A DNA stretch of 5,737 nucleotides. Origin: Actinomycetota bacterium (GTDB lineage: Bacteria; Actinomycetota; Acidimicrobiia; Acidimicrobiales; JACCXE01). The notes beneath the pieces were generated by a model. That model saw only the letters and a program-made list of their open reading frames with translations. It was not told the DNA's origin and searched no databases. The DNA lies in assembly GCA_013697265.1 (NCBI GenBank), contig JACCXE010000219.1, forward strand, positions 1 through 5,737. Direction: 5' to 3'. Both the position numbers and the translations under genes were made by a program. Of the stretch, positions 1-4,986 are shown one piece after another; the stretch's first letter is position 1; each line of letters begins with the position of its first letter.

Positions 1-30
1 CGGTCAGTTCGCCGTCGGCGACGCCCCTCT

Positions 31-36
31 AGGAGG
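31..36 (+). promoter_or_regulatory. AGGAGG Shine-Dalgarno-like motif, poorly spaced
   Basis: A perfect AGGAGG lies 25 bases before GTG 62 and 46 before GTG 83. No ATG, GTG or TTG in the downstream gene's frame sits at the usual 5-10 base spacing. The motif overlaps a TAG (30-32) that closes another frame entering from the left edge, possibly the end of an upstream gene (ending ..SSPSATPL). It may be a real ribosome binding site with a misread or mutated start after it, or chance. Confidence 0.3.
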
Positions 37-61
37 CTGCTGGGTCGCTGGTGGCCGGGCC

Positions 62-535
62 GTGATGGGCCATGCTGGCCGCGTGACCCCGAGCCGCAGC
101 TGCCGTGTCGCCATCGCCGCCATCGCCGTCGCCGCCACCGCCGGGGGCGGCAAGGATTCGACGGAAGGGAAATCGGTGGAGGCGCCGGGGTCCCCGGTGG
201 CGTGCACGCCACCGTCGAGCGTGGCGCCCGACGCCGTGCCCGCCTCCCTGGCCGCCGGATTACGTCCGGCTCCACCCGACATCGTGACGTCGGCCTCGTC
301 GAGCAACGGCAACGTGGTGCTGGAAGCCTCGTCGTCGGCCAGCGTGAACGAGGTCTTCGAGCGCTACAAGTCCGCGCTGGTGGCCGCCGGATTCACGGTC
401 GACGACGAGGACAACGAGGGCCGCGAAGCGGAGTTGTTCTTCTCGTCCGGCGGACGGAAGGGCAGTCTGCTCATTGCGCGCAGGAACTGCCCTCCCGGAT
501 CCACCGGCTACAAGTTGACGGTCCCGGCCCAATGA
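62..535 (+). CDS. Small exported protein of unknown function, lipoprotein-like signal
   Basis: The 157-codon frame has a basic N-terminus (RVTPSRSCR) followed by a hydrophobic Ala/Ile/Val stretch, which looks like an export signal. The stretch ends in ATAGGGKDS, which resembles an actinobacterial lipobox (..AGCGxx) with Gly where the lipidated Cys should be (codon GGC at 146-148). After a Pro/Ser/Ala-rich linker, residues about 75-157 look like a compact alpha/beta domain, including VNEVFERYKSALVAAGFTV, an acidic turn, then beta-strand sequences ending LTVPAQ. I do not recognise a named family, though small actinobacterial lipoproteins often have this layout. The start is uncertain: GTG 62, ATG 65 and GTG 83 are all possible, and GTG 83 would give the most typical signal length with the Gly at residue 22. 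The stop TGA (533-535) touches the stop of the convergent gene. That it is exported is inferred; that it is a coding frame is well supported by high GC3 and sensible composition. Confidence 0.72.
   Translation: MMGHAGRVTPSRSCRVAIAAIAVAATAGGGKDSTEGKSVEAPGSPVACTPPSSVAPDAVPASLAAGLRPAPPDIVTSASSSNGNVVLEASSSASVNEVFERYKSALVAAGFTVDDEDNEGREAELFFSSGGRKGSLLIARRNCPPGSTGYKLTVPAQ
110..142 (+). repeat. GCC/ATC trinucleotide-rich tract in the signal peptide
   Basis: Eleven codons are built from GCC, ATC, GTC and ACC, with the unit GCCATCGCC occurring twice (110-118 and 119-127). They encode the hydrophobic core AIAAIAVAATA of the exported protein's signal. Tracts like this can gain or lose triplets by slippage without breaking frame, which would change only the length of the hydrophobic segment. 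Confidence 0.5.
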
Positions 536-2506
536 CTAGGTCGCGGTGGCCGTGATCGTGTAGTTGAGCGTGGCCGAGCCCGAGTACACGTACACCCCGA
601 CGTACCAATAGTCGGCGGCCGGAGAGGCGATGGTGAACGACTCGGTGCTGGATCCCGTCCCCGTCTTCGCGTCGTAAGTGGTGGTGGTGGGCTTGGCCGC
701 CCGGCGACCGAACAGGTCGAGATCCGGGTTGCAGCCGAGCAGACCGCACGACTGCGTGGCCTTGAGGTCGACCTTCAGCGACGACTTGCCGGTCGGCACC
801 TGGAGCTTGAAGTACTGGAACGTGCCCTTGGCCCCGCTGGTGCCCGATTTGGCCACGCCGTTGCTGAGCGTGGGTGTGCTCGGGTCGGGGTCGGTGCCTC
901 CTCCGCCCGAGGTGGCGACCGTGATCGCCTGGGTGCTCGACGCCGTTGCGCCGCCGTTGTCGGTCACGGTCAGCGTGGTGTTGTACGTGCCCGCAGCGGC
1001 GTAGGTGTGGCTGGCCGTCGAGCCGGTCGAGGCCGCGGAGCCGTCGCCCCAGTTCCACGAGTATGACGAGATCGTGCCGTCGGTGTCCGACGAGCACGAG
1101 CCGTTGGTACTCGTGCCGAGGCCGGTTTCGCTGTGGGTGAAGCAGGCGGTTGGCGCGGCGTTACCCGCGGTGTCGTAGGCGGCGAACAGACCCTTGCCCG
1201 TCGACTGCCGGGCGATGGTGGCGTAGGCCGAGGTCGACTGCGACGCCGTGCCCGAGGTTGTGGCGCACGTGTTGATGCAGCCGTCGGCGAACCCGACGAT
1301 CACACGGCCGTCCTTGGACACGTTGGCGTCCATGAAGTCGAGCAGGTTGCGGCACGAGTTGCTGCCGCCGCCGTCCCAGATGCAGCCCCGCTGCACCGGA
1401 TCGGCGGTGGCCTTCACGGTCGTCCAGCTCAGCCCGCCGTCGTAACTCGTGGCCACGTAGAGATCCCATACGCCGGCGTATCCGTTGTTGAAGGGCACGC
1501 CGCTGCCGACCGTGGTGCCGAGGAACGCGACCGCGACGCGGTTGTTGTCACCAGCGACCGCGGCTTGGAAGGTGCTGGCGACGATGGGGGGCGACACGGT
1601 GGTGCTGAGGTCGACGACGCGGCTCCAGGTGGCTCCGTGGTCGGTCGAGCGGCCCACCATGGGGTGGTAGTTGCTGCCGGCCATCCACGCCTCGTAGACC
1701 GTGTTGTCGGGCGTAGTGGCAACGGACGGGTCAAAGCCCCGGGCCGGTTCGTCGGACTGGGCGATGGTGTAGCTCGACCAACTCGATCCGTTGTTGCGCG
1801 TGATGCCGCCCCCGGTCTTTCCGCTGCAGTTCGAGTTGGGCAGATAGGCCGTGCCGTCGGCCGACACCTTGACGTGGCCGTGCAGGCTGCTGCACGCGCC
1901 CCCGACCAAGGTCGGAGCGCCGAAGGTCGTGCCGCCGTTGGTGCTGGTAACGCAGCTGTCCGCTCCGTTCTGCGCGCAGTAGTACACGGCGCGGGAATAG
2001 GTGGAGCCGAGGGGGGCGAGGCCGGCCCAGGGGCCGGATCCGATCGTCTGGTGATCGAAGGCCCCGGCGCAGGCGTTGGTCTGCGGCGTCCATGCGCCAC
2101 CGTCGTTGTCGCTGTAGTGCAGCACGCTGCACTCGCCGGCTAGGCCGCCGGCGAAGGTGCGCCCGGTGCTGCGGTCGGTCGCGAGGATCGGGTCGATGTT
2201 GAACTGCGACGCGGTCGGGGTGACGTTGGCCCACGTGGCCGTAGCCGGAACCGTTGCGTCGTTGAACGTGACCTTGTACGTGCTCGAATAGGCCTGGTAC
2301 ATGGTGGCGTTCGTGCTCCCGTTGACGCCGATCGACGGTTCGCCCGCGTTGTTCGCGTTGGCCAGCGACGACGGCGCCGCGTAGGTGGCGAACGCTGGGG
2401 TTCCGCTGCCGGCCCGCGCGGTGTCGGCGGAGTTGAGCCCCACGACGGTCACCGCGGCGACCGCTATAAGGACCCGCACGAGCTTGGGAGTATTTCGACG
2501 TTGCAT
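536..2506 (-). CDS. Secreted Asp-box (sialidase-like) propeller protein with PKD and PPC domains
   Basis: This 656-residue protein is predicted to be secreted. Residues 1-32 form a signal peptide (QRRNTPKLVR, hydrophobic core, cleavage near ADTARA). Residues about 40-445 contain five Asp boxes of the S-x-D/N-x-G-x-x-W/F type: SDNDGGAW (132), STNGGTTF (188), TRNNGSSW (236), STDHGATW (287) and SYDGGLSW (354). This indicates a BNR/sialidase-like beta-propeller. Residues about 451-530 are a PKD domain (WNWGDGS at 484; HTYAAAGTYNTTLTVTD at 500). A Gly/Asp/Pro/Thr linker leads to a C-terminal PPC-type beta-sandwich (about 555-656, with PDLDLFG at 594). Fourteen cysteines suggest disulfides outside the cell. 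I see no LPXTG motif or C-terminal membrane anchor. Asp boxes alone do not prove glycosidase activity, and I cannot identify the sialidase Arg triad, so the likely role is carbohydrate or surface binding, or hydrolysis of an unknown glycan. The ATG at 2506 is chosen because a GAAAGGG ribosome site lies 7 bases upstream and the signal follows directly. Confidence 0.9.
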   Translation of the reverse strand: MQRRNTPKLVRVLIAVAAVTVVGLNSADTARAGSGTPAFATYAAPSSLANANNAGEPSIGVNGSTNATMYQAYSSTYKVTFNDATVPATATWANVTPTASQFNIDPILATDRSTGRTFAGGLAGECSVLHYSDNDGGAWTPQTNACAGAFDHQTIGSGPWAGLAPLGSTYSRAVYYCAQNGADSCVTSTNGGTTFGAPTLVGGACSSLHGHVKVSADGTAYLPNSNCSGKTGGGITRNNGSSWSSYTIAQSDEPARGFDPSVATTPDNTVYEAWMAGSNYHPMVGRSTDHGATWSRVVDLSTTVSPPIVASTFQAAVAGDNNRVAVAFLGTTVGSGVPFNNGYAGVWDLYVATSYDGGLSWTTVKATADPVQRGCIWDGGGSNSCRNLLDFMDANVSKDGRVIVGFADGCINTCATTSGTASQSTSAYATIARQSTGKGLFAAYDTAGNAAPTACFTHSETGLGTSTNGSCSSDTDGTISSYSWNWGDGSAASTGSTASHTYAAAGTYNTTLTVTDNGGATASSTQAITVATSGGGGTDPDPSTPTLSNGVAKSGTSGAKGTFQYFKLQVPTGKSSLKVDLKATQSCGLLGCNPDLDLFGRRAAKPTTTTYDAKTGTGSSTESFTIASPAADYWYVGVYVYSGSATLNYTITATAT

Positions 2507-2660
2507 GTTTTATCCCTTTCGGATCCGCCGTTTTTGAGCTGGGACGCGAAGACAGACGCGCCGCTATCAAGGGGAAGGGTCGAGCGAGCCCTTTCTTACG
2601 GCGTTTCTGTGCATTAATCGGCGTGGAGCGACAATGTGCACCGGGTGGCCCCGGCGTTAG
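2507..2660. other. Intergenic leader of the propeller gene; no gene seen
   Basis: This stretch must contain the promoter and 5' untranslated region of the minus-strand secreted-protein gene. Apart from the ribosome site and the CGGATCCG palindrome I see no convincing -35/-10 pair, operator or riboswitch fold. The right-hand part (about 2610-2660) may already be decayed transposase sequence continuing into the IS481-type remnant, but no single frame stays readable there. Confidence 0.45.
2514..2520 (-). promoter_or_regulatory. Ribosome binding site of the propeller gene
   Basis: Read on the minus strand, GAAAGGG precedes the ATG (2506-2504) with a 7-base A-rich spacer (ATAAAAC). This spacing supports the chosen start. 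The site overlaps by one base an 8-bp palindrome, CGGATCCG (2520-2527). A second GAAAGGG occurs further upstream (2595-2589) without a start codon after it. Confidence 0.7.
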
Positions 2661-2764
2661 GTCTCGCTGGGCCTCGAGATCCGCGTGTCAACACCGCCAC
2701 CGGCGAAGTCCTCCGAACCCTCACACTCGACCCAACACACGGCTATCAACCTCGCCTGAAATAA
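2661..2764 (+). pseudogene. IS481-type transposase, C-terminal remnant
   Basis: Frame 2687-2764 reads VNTATGEVLRTLTLDPTHGY, then QPRLK and a TAA stop. This closely resembles the usual C-terminal end of actinobacterial IS481-family (rve integrase) transposases, where a VVNxxTGExLRxLTLDPxRDYQP tail follows the last core strand. Just upstream the homology continues in a different frame (2661-2687, VSLGLEIRV), matching the expected strand before that tail. Joining the two needs one extra base near 2685-2689 (GTGTC where GTGGTC would restore frame). A TAG at 2658-2660 blocks that frame further left. No DDE catalytic core is present, so the remnant cannot be functional. The family assignment comes from the remembered tail pattern rather than a search, and a translated search would settle it. 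Confidence 0.62.
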
Positions 2765-2793
2765 CAACGCCCGGGTCTGCCCCCAGATCGGTT

Positions 2794-2836
2794 AACTCAT
2801 GCGTTGCGAGGCTGAGGTCTCACGGAAAGATGAGTT
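2794..2836. repeat. 7-bp inverted repeat flanking the orfA leader
   Basis: AACTCAT at 2794-2800 is repeated in inverted orientation as ATGAGTT at 2830-2836, just before the orfA ATG. The 29-base loop contains the ribosome site GGAAAG. If transcribed from upstream, the hairpin would pair the bases just after the ribosome site. This could be a vestige of IS-encoded protection against readthrough from outside promoters, or chance: seven base pairs is short. Confidence 0.3.
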
Positions 2837-2839
2837 GTC

Positions 2840-3124
2840 ATGCCCAAGCCATTCCCTTTGGAGTTCCGTCGCGACGTGGTCGCGGTGGCCCGAAAACACG
2901 AGCAGCCGTTGTCGCAAGTCGCGAAGGACTTCGGGATTTCGGAGTCGTGTTTGCATCGCTGGTTGCAGCTCGCTGACATCGACGACGGCATCAAGCCGGG
3001 CGTCACGTCGGTCGAGACCGCCGAGATTCGCGAGCTGAAGAAACGCAACCGTGTGCTCGAGCAGGAGAACGAGATCCTGCGCCGCGCCGCCGCGTTCTTC
3101 GCCCGGGACGCGCTCCCAAAATGA
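2840..3124 (+). CDS. IS3-family transposase OrfA (HTH protein)
   Basis: OrfA is the 94-residue DNA-binding subunit of an IS3-type transposase. It recognises the element's ends and normally acts fused or coupled to OrfB. Residues about 6-45 (EFRRDVVAVAR, then LSQVAKDFGISESCLHRWL) are the HTH_Tnp_1 helix-turn-helix. Residues about 62-86 (EIRELKKRNRVLEQENEILR) form the leucine-zipper coiled coil used for oligomerisation. It ends in the typical RRAAAFFARDALPK. The length is full for the family and the frame is uninterrupted. ATG 2840 is preceded by GGAAAG (2824-2829). The last codons CCA AAA TGA include an A4 run, and the orfB start ATG overlaps the stop as ATGA, the usual arrangement for coupling or -1 frameshifting. 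The gene is intact, but its partner is destroyed. Confidence 0.92.
   Translation: MPKPFPLEFRRDVVAVARKHEQPLSQVAKDFGISESCLHRWLQLADIDDGIKPGVTSVETAEIRELKKRNRVLEQENEILRRAAAFFARDALPK
3118..3124 (+). promoter_or_regulatory. A4 slippery run and ATGA overlap at the orfA/orfB junction
   Basis: The sequence AAAATGA carries the orfA stop (TGA 3122-3124) and the orfB ATG (3121-3123) in the -1 frame. IS3 elements make the OrfAB transposase by -1 slippage on A-rich runs in this overlap, or express orfB by reinitiation at ATGA. Either route enters orfB correctly here, but orfB breaks five codons later. Confidence 0.5.
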
Positions 3125-3305
3125 TGTACCCGCTGTTGTTGATCTCGCCGCCGACGGCGTTGCCGTCGCGACGACTTGCCGGGTGCTGGGCTTTTCGAAA
3201 CAGGCGTTCTACAAGTGGCGCAAGAGTCCGGTCACGGATCGTGAGTGGTCCGACGCGCACCTGATCAACGCGGCGCTCGATGTGTTCGCCAGCAGGGCTA
3301 CGTGA
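3121..3305 (+). pseudogene. IS3-family transposase OrfB, frameshifted and truncated
   Basis: OrfB is the DDE integrase subunit of IS3 transposases. The expected start MMYPL is read in the -1 frame from the ATGA overlap. The typical continuation VVDLAADGVAVATTCRVLGF, then SKQAFYKWRK and DAHLINAALDV, is found in the next frame (from 3135). One base is therefore missing around 3133-3140, where CTGTTGTTGAT would need to be CTGGTTGTTGAT. Without correction the natural frame ends at 3286-3288 after a nonsense translation. Similarity to OrfB stops near 3285-3290, before the conserved GYR motif and the whole DDE core (normally another 200 or so residues), and the frame closes at TGA 3303-3305. It is thus doubly inactivated. 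Confidence 0.85.
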
Positions 3306-3511
3306 TCACCTCGACCGCCGAGGTCGAGTCGGTCGAGCAGTGGCGTCGCGCTGCCCGCAGAGCTGGCCGAATCCTCGGCTGGCACGTCTCCACGAAGGTC
3401 AGCGCGAATGGCGACCGCGTGTTCTGCGCGTCCGACGACTTCCCTGTCCCGCCCGGCAGCGGCCGCGCTGCCGCGGACAGGTTCGCGGCGCTCCTTCGCG
3501 GCGAGGAATAG
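3302..3511 (+). CDS. Small protein of unknown function (69 aa)
   Basis: I do not recognise the family. The frame from GTG 3302 to TAG 3509-3511 has strongly G/C-biased third positions and a sensible composition. It has an amphipathic basic helix (VESVEQWRRAARRAGRILGW), a likely beta hairpin (HVSTKVSANGDRVFCASDDF), a PVPPGSG turn, and a second helix (RAAADRFAALLRGEE). No signal peptide or membrane segment is visible. GTG 3302 has a weak AGCAGGG (3291-3297) four bases upstream. The open frame continues leftwards into the orfB fragment, where it makes no sense, so the gene either starts exactly at the IS break or is the 3' part of a longer gene cut by the same event. An overlapping frame beginning at ATG 3408 has Arg/Pro/Ser-rich noise composition here. 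Confidence 0.55.
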   Translation: MITSTAEVESVEQWRRAARRAGRILGWHVSTKVSANGDRVFCASDDFPVPPGSGRAAADRFAALLRGEE

Positions 3512-3608
3512 GCCTTCACGTCCGCGGCGCGTCGCCGAGCGACCGGGGCTAAACCTGCGAAACGAGCCCGACGTCGGCGGGCCGGATCGGTCAAGATCGT
3601 CGCGTGGT

Positions 3609-4334
3609 GTTTTCTTCGAGGGAGTTGTCGATGAGTACGACTCGGCTCGTCCTTCGCACCCCGACGGCATTTACGCCGCGCTCGGTCCGCTCGAAGGTCT
3701 TGTGGTGCTCGACGTCGGCGCCGGCACCGGGATCGCGACCCGACAACTCCTGGCTCATGGCGCGTCGGTTACGGCCGTCGAACCGGGGCGCAATGTTTTG
3801 GCGCGAGCGGCAGAGCGCACCCCGGGTCTTCGCGCGGTTCTCGCGGATGGCGCAGTTCTTCCCATCCGAGACAGCACTGTTGACCTGATCTGTTTCGCTC
3901 AGTCCTGGCACTGGCTCGACGCAGCGAGCCGAACTCCTGAGGCTCACCGCGTACTCGTTGACGGCGGTCGATGGGCGGCGTGGTGGTCGCACGCGCGCGC
4001 CGATGCTGACGCCTGGTTCAACGACTGCTGGTCGATCGTCGAGCGCGCGTGTCCGGGAACTCATCGCGGCCAACGCGACATCGACTGGGGAGCAACGGTT
4101 GGCGACTCGAGTGGCTTCGACCTGCACGACCGCATCGCCGTTCCGTGGCAGCGCGAAGTTTCCGTCGACGGCTGGATAACCGAGCAGGCGAGCCACAGCC
4201 ACATCGCACTGCTCCCGGAGCCCGACCGGCTGCGGCTGCTCGATCAACTTCGGGCGGTCATCGACGAGGCGTTCCCCGACGGAACCATGAGCGTTCACTA
4301 CGAGACCTGGCTCTGGATAGCCGTCAAGGCGTAA
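3609..4334 (+). CDS. Class I SAM-dependent methyltransferase, start codon unresolved
   Basis: The encoded protein (about 241 residues) transfers a methyl group from S-adenosylmethionine to an unidentified small molecule, as expected for the Methyltransf_11 type. Its N-terminal FFEGVVDEYDSARPSHPDGI is the usual lead-in of this group. Motif I is VLDVGAGTG (DNA 3705-3731), the acidic end of beta-2 is TAVEPG, and the motif II/III region is VLADGAVLPIRDSTVDLICF followed by AQSWHWLD. The stop is TAA 4332-4334. The only canonical in-frame start is ATG 3408, which would add 67 implausible residues overlapping the 69-codon gene by 104 bases. Two GTG codons (3604, 3607) sit just before the domain but in the wrong frame, and one additional T in the run 3610-3613 would join them, giving VVFFFEGVVDEY. 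The gene is thus either broken at its start, misread by one base, or started at a rare codon such as CTG 3555. The family is certain; the start and activity are not. Confidence 0.82.
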   Translation, partial: VFFEGVVDEYDSARPSHPDGIYAALGPLEGLVVLDVGAGTGIATRQLLAHGASVTAVEPGRNVLARAAERTPGLRAVLADGAVLPIRDSTVDLICFAQSWHWLDAASRTPEAHRVLVDGGRWAAWWSHARADADAWFNDCWSIVERACPGTHRGQRDIDWGATVGDSSGFDLHDRIAVPWQREVSVDGWITEQASHSHIALLPEPDRLRLLDQLRAVIDEAFPDGTMSVHYETWLWIAVKA

Positions 4335-4373
4335 CTTCGGGTTGCCGACTGCGAAGACTTGCGACAATGGGCT

Positions 4374-4930
4374 GTGGCAACACCGACGCTCGTTGTTATC
4401 AGTGGTCCAGCCGGGTCGGGGAAGACGACAATCGGCCATGCGTTGGCGGCCTCGCTCGGCTGCCCGTCGATCTGCCGCGACGAGATCAAAGAGGGCATGG
4501 TTCACGCCGCCAACGCGTTCGATCGGCGCCCGACGATGCCCTAACCCGAGCCACGCTGCCGGTTTTCTTCGAGGTAATTCGCCTCTTGCTTGAACGAGGC
4601 GTCACTGTCGTCGCCGAAGCGGCCTTCCAGGACGCGGTATGGAAACCGAACCTCCAGCAACTGCATGACCTGGCCAGCTTCAGGATCGTGCAGTGCCACG
4701 CCGATCCGGCCGTTGCCCGTCGACGCATCCTCGCTCGTGAGTCTCGGCCAGCTCATGCCGATGAACACCTGCGACAGACCCTTGCGGCGGGCGACGGTTA
4801 CTTCACGGACTTCCATCGCCTGGCGATCTCGGCGCCGTCACTCGATGTCGACACCACCGACGGCTACGTACCGGCCTTGGATCAGGTGGCCGCGTTCGTA
4901 AACCGTCCAGACTCCGGCCACAGGCCCTGA
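4374..4930 (+). pseudogene. P-loop kinase (AAA_33-like), split by a one-base frameshift
   Basis: The corrected product of about 185 residues has the normal size for AAA_33-type small-molecule or nucleotide kinases, which phosphorylate a substrate using ATP. The first part (frame from GTG 4374) reads ATPTLVVISGPAGSGKTTIG, with Walker A GPAGSGKT (4404-4427) and then the characteristic SICRDEIKEGM. That frame ends at TAA 4542. From about 4526 the next frame continues with APDDALTRATLPVFFEVIRL, VVAEAAFQDAVWKP (Walker B-like strand) and an Arg-rich lid region (DPAVARRRILARESR), and ends at TGA 4928-4930. Restoring one G at 4525-4526 (CGGCG to CGGGCG) rejoins the two. TTG 4359 is an alternative start. 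The gene follows the methyltransferase by 39 bases on the same strand and may be cotranscribed. It is a pseudogene if the sequence is right, and an intact kinase if one base was missed. The substrate cannot be told. Confidence 0.8.
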
Positions 4931-4986
4931 CTGCCTTGGAGATCTTGCGCCACGAGACGGGGGTTCATTCACGACATCGGCAACGA
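4931..4986. other. Short gap between convergent genes
   Basis: Fifty-six bases separate the stops of the kinase (+) and hydrolase (-). I looked for a GC-rich hairpin followed by a T-run on either strand and see none that is convincing, so termination is not explained by an obvious intrinsic terminator here. Confidence 0.4.

Larger units (their letters stand above)
2800..3300 (+). mobile_element. Truncated IS3-family insertion sequence
   Basis: This remnant holds an intact orfA, an ATGA-overlapping orfB start, and only about the first 60 codons of orfB. The left boundary is uncertain: it should lie between the IS481 stop (2764) and the orfA ribosome site (about 2824), but without a right inverted repeat in the window the left repeat cannot be defined. 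The right end falls near 3285-3300, where orfB similarity stops and an unrelated ORF begins. No target-site duplication can be assigned. The element has lost the DDE integrase core and could only move if complemented, and probably not at all because its right end is missing. Confidence 0.72.

Noticed and set aside
1133..2143. Long 336-codon plus-strand open frame opposite the propeller gene
   Set aside because: It lies fully antisense to a gene with clear Asp boxes and a signal peptide. Its translation is Gly/Ala/Arg/Val-rich with no domain, as expected for a shadow frame in high-GC DNA.
2536..2560. GGGACGCGAAG resembling a piece of the c-di-GMP-I (GEMM) riboswitch core
   Set aside because: The match is on the plus strand, away from the secreted-protein gene's sense strand. 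The other conserved GEMM elements and the paired stems are not visible, so I take it as chance.
3135..3150. orfB break as a programmed frameshift
   Set aside because: IS3 frameshifting occurs at the orfA/orfB overlap (here the A4 run at 3118-3121). The second shift five codons later has no known counterpart, and orfB is truncated anyway, so mutation or base loss is the simpler reading.
3525..3537. Hairpin CGGCG-CGT-CGCCG as a possible terminator after the 69-codon gene
   Set aside because: The stem is only five base pairs and no T-run follows, which is common by chance in DNA of this composition.
3408..3608. N-terminal extension of the methyltransferase from ATG 3408
   Set aside because: It is formally in frame, but it is Arg/Pro/Ser/Ala-rich, has weaker third-position bias, and overlaps the better-supported 69-codon frame by 104 bases.
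3591..4505. 304-codon minus-strand open frame opposite the methyltransferase and kinase start
   Set aside because: It is antisense to clear SAM-binding and Walker A motifs, and its own translation shows no recognisable motif.
4049..4520. Upstream half of the long frame ending at 4930, as part of the kinase
   Set aside because: Before about 4526 this frame runs out of phase through the methyltransferase and the kinase's own Walker A region. The kinase N-terminus is clearly in the frame starting at 4374.
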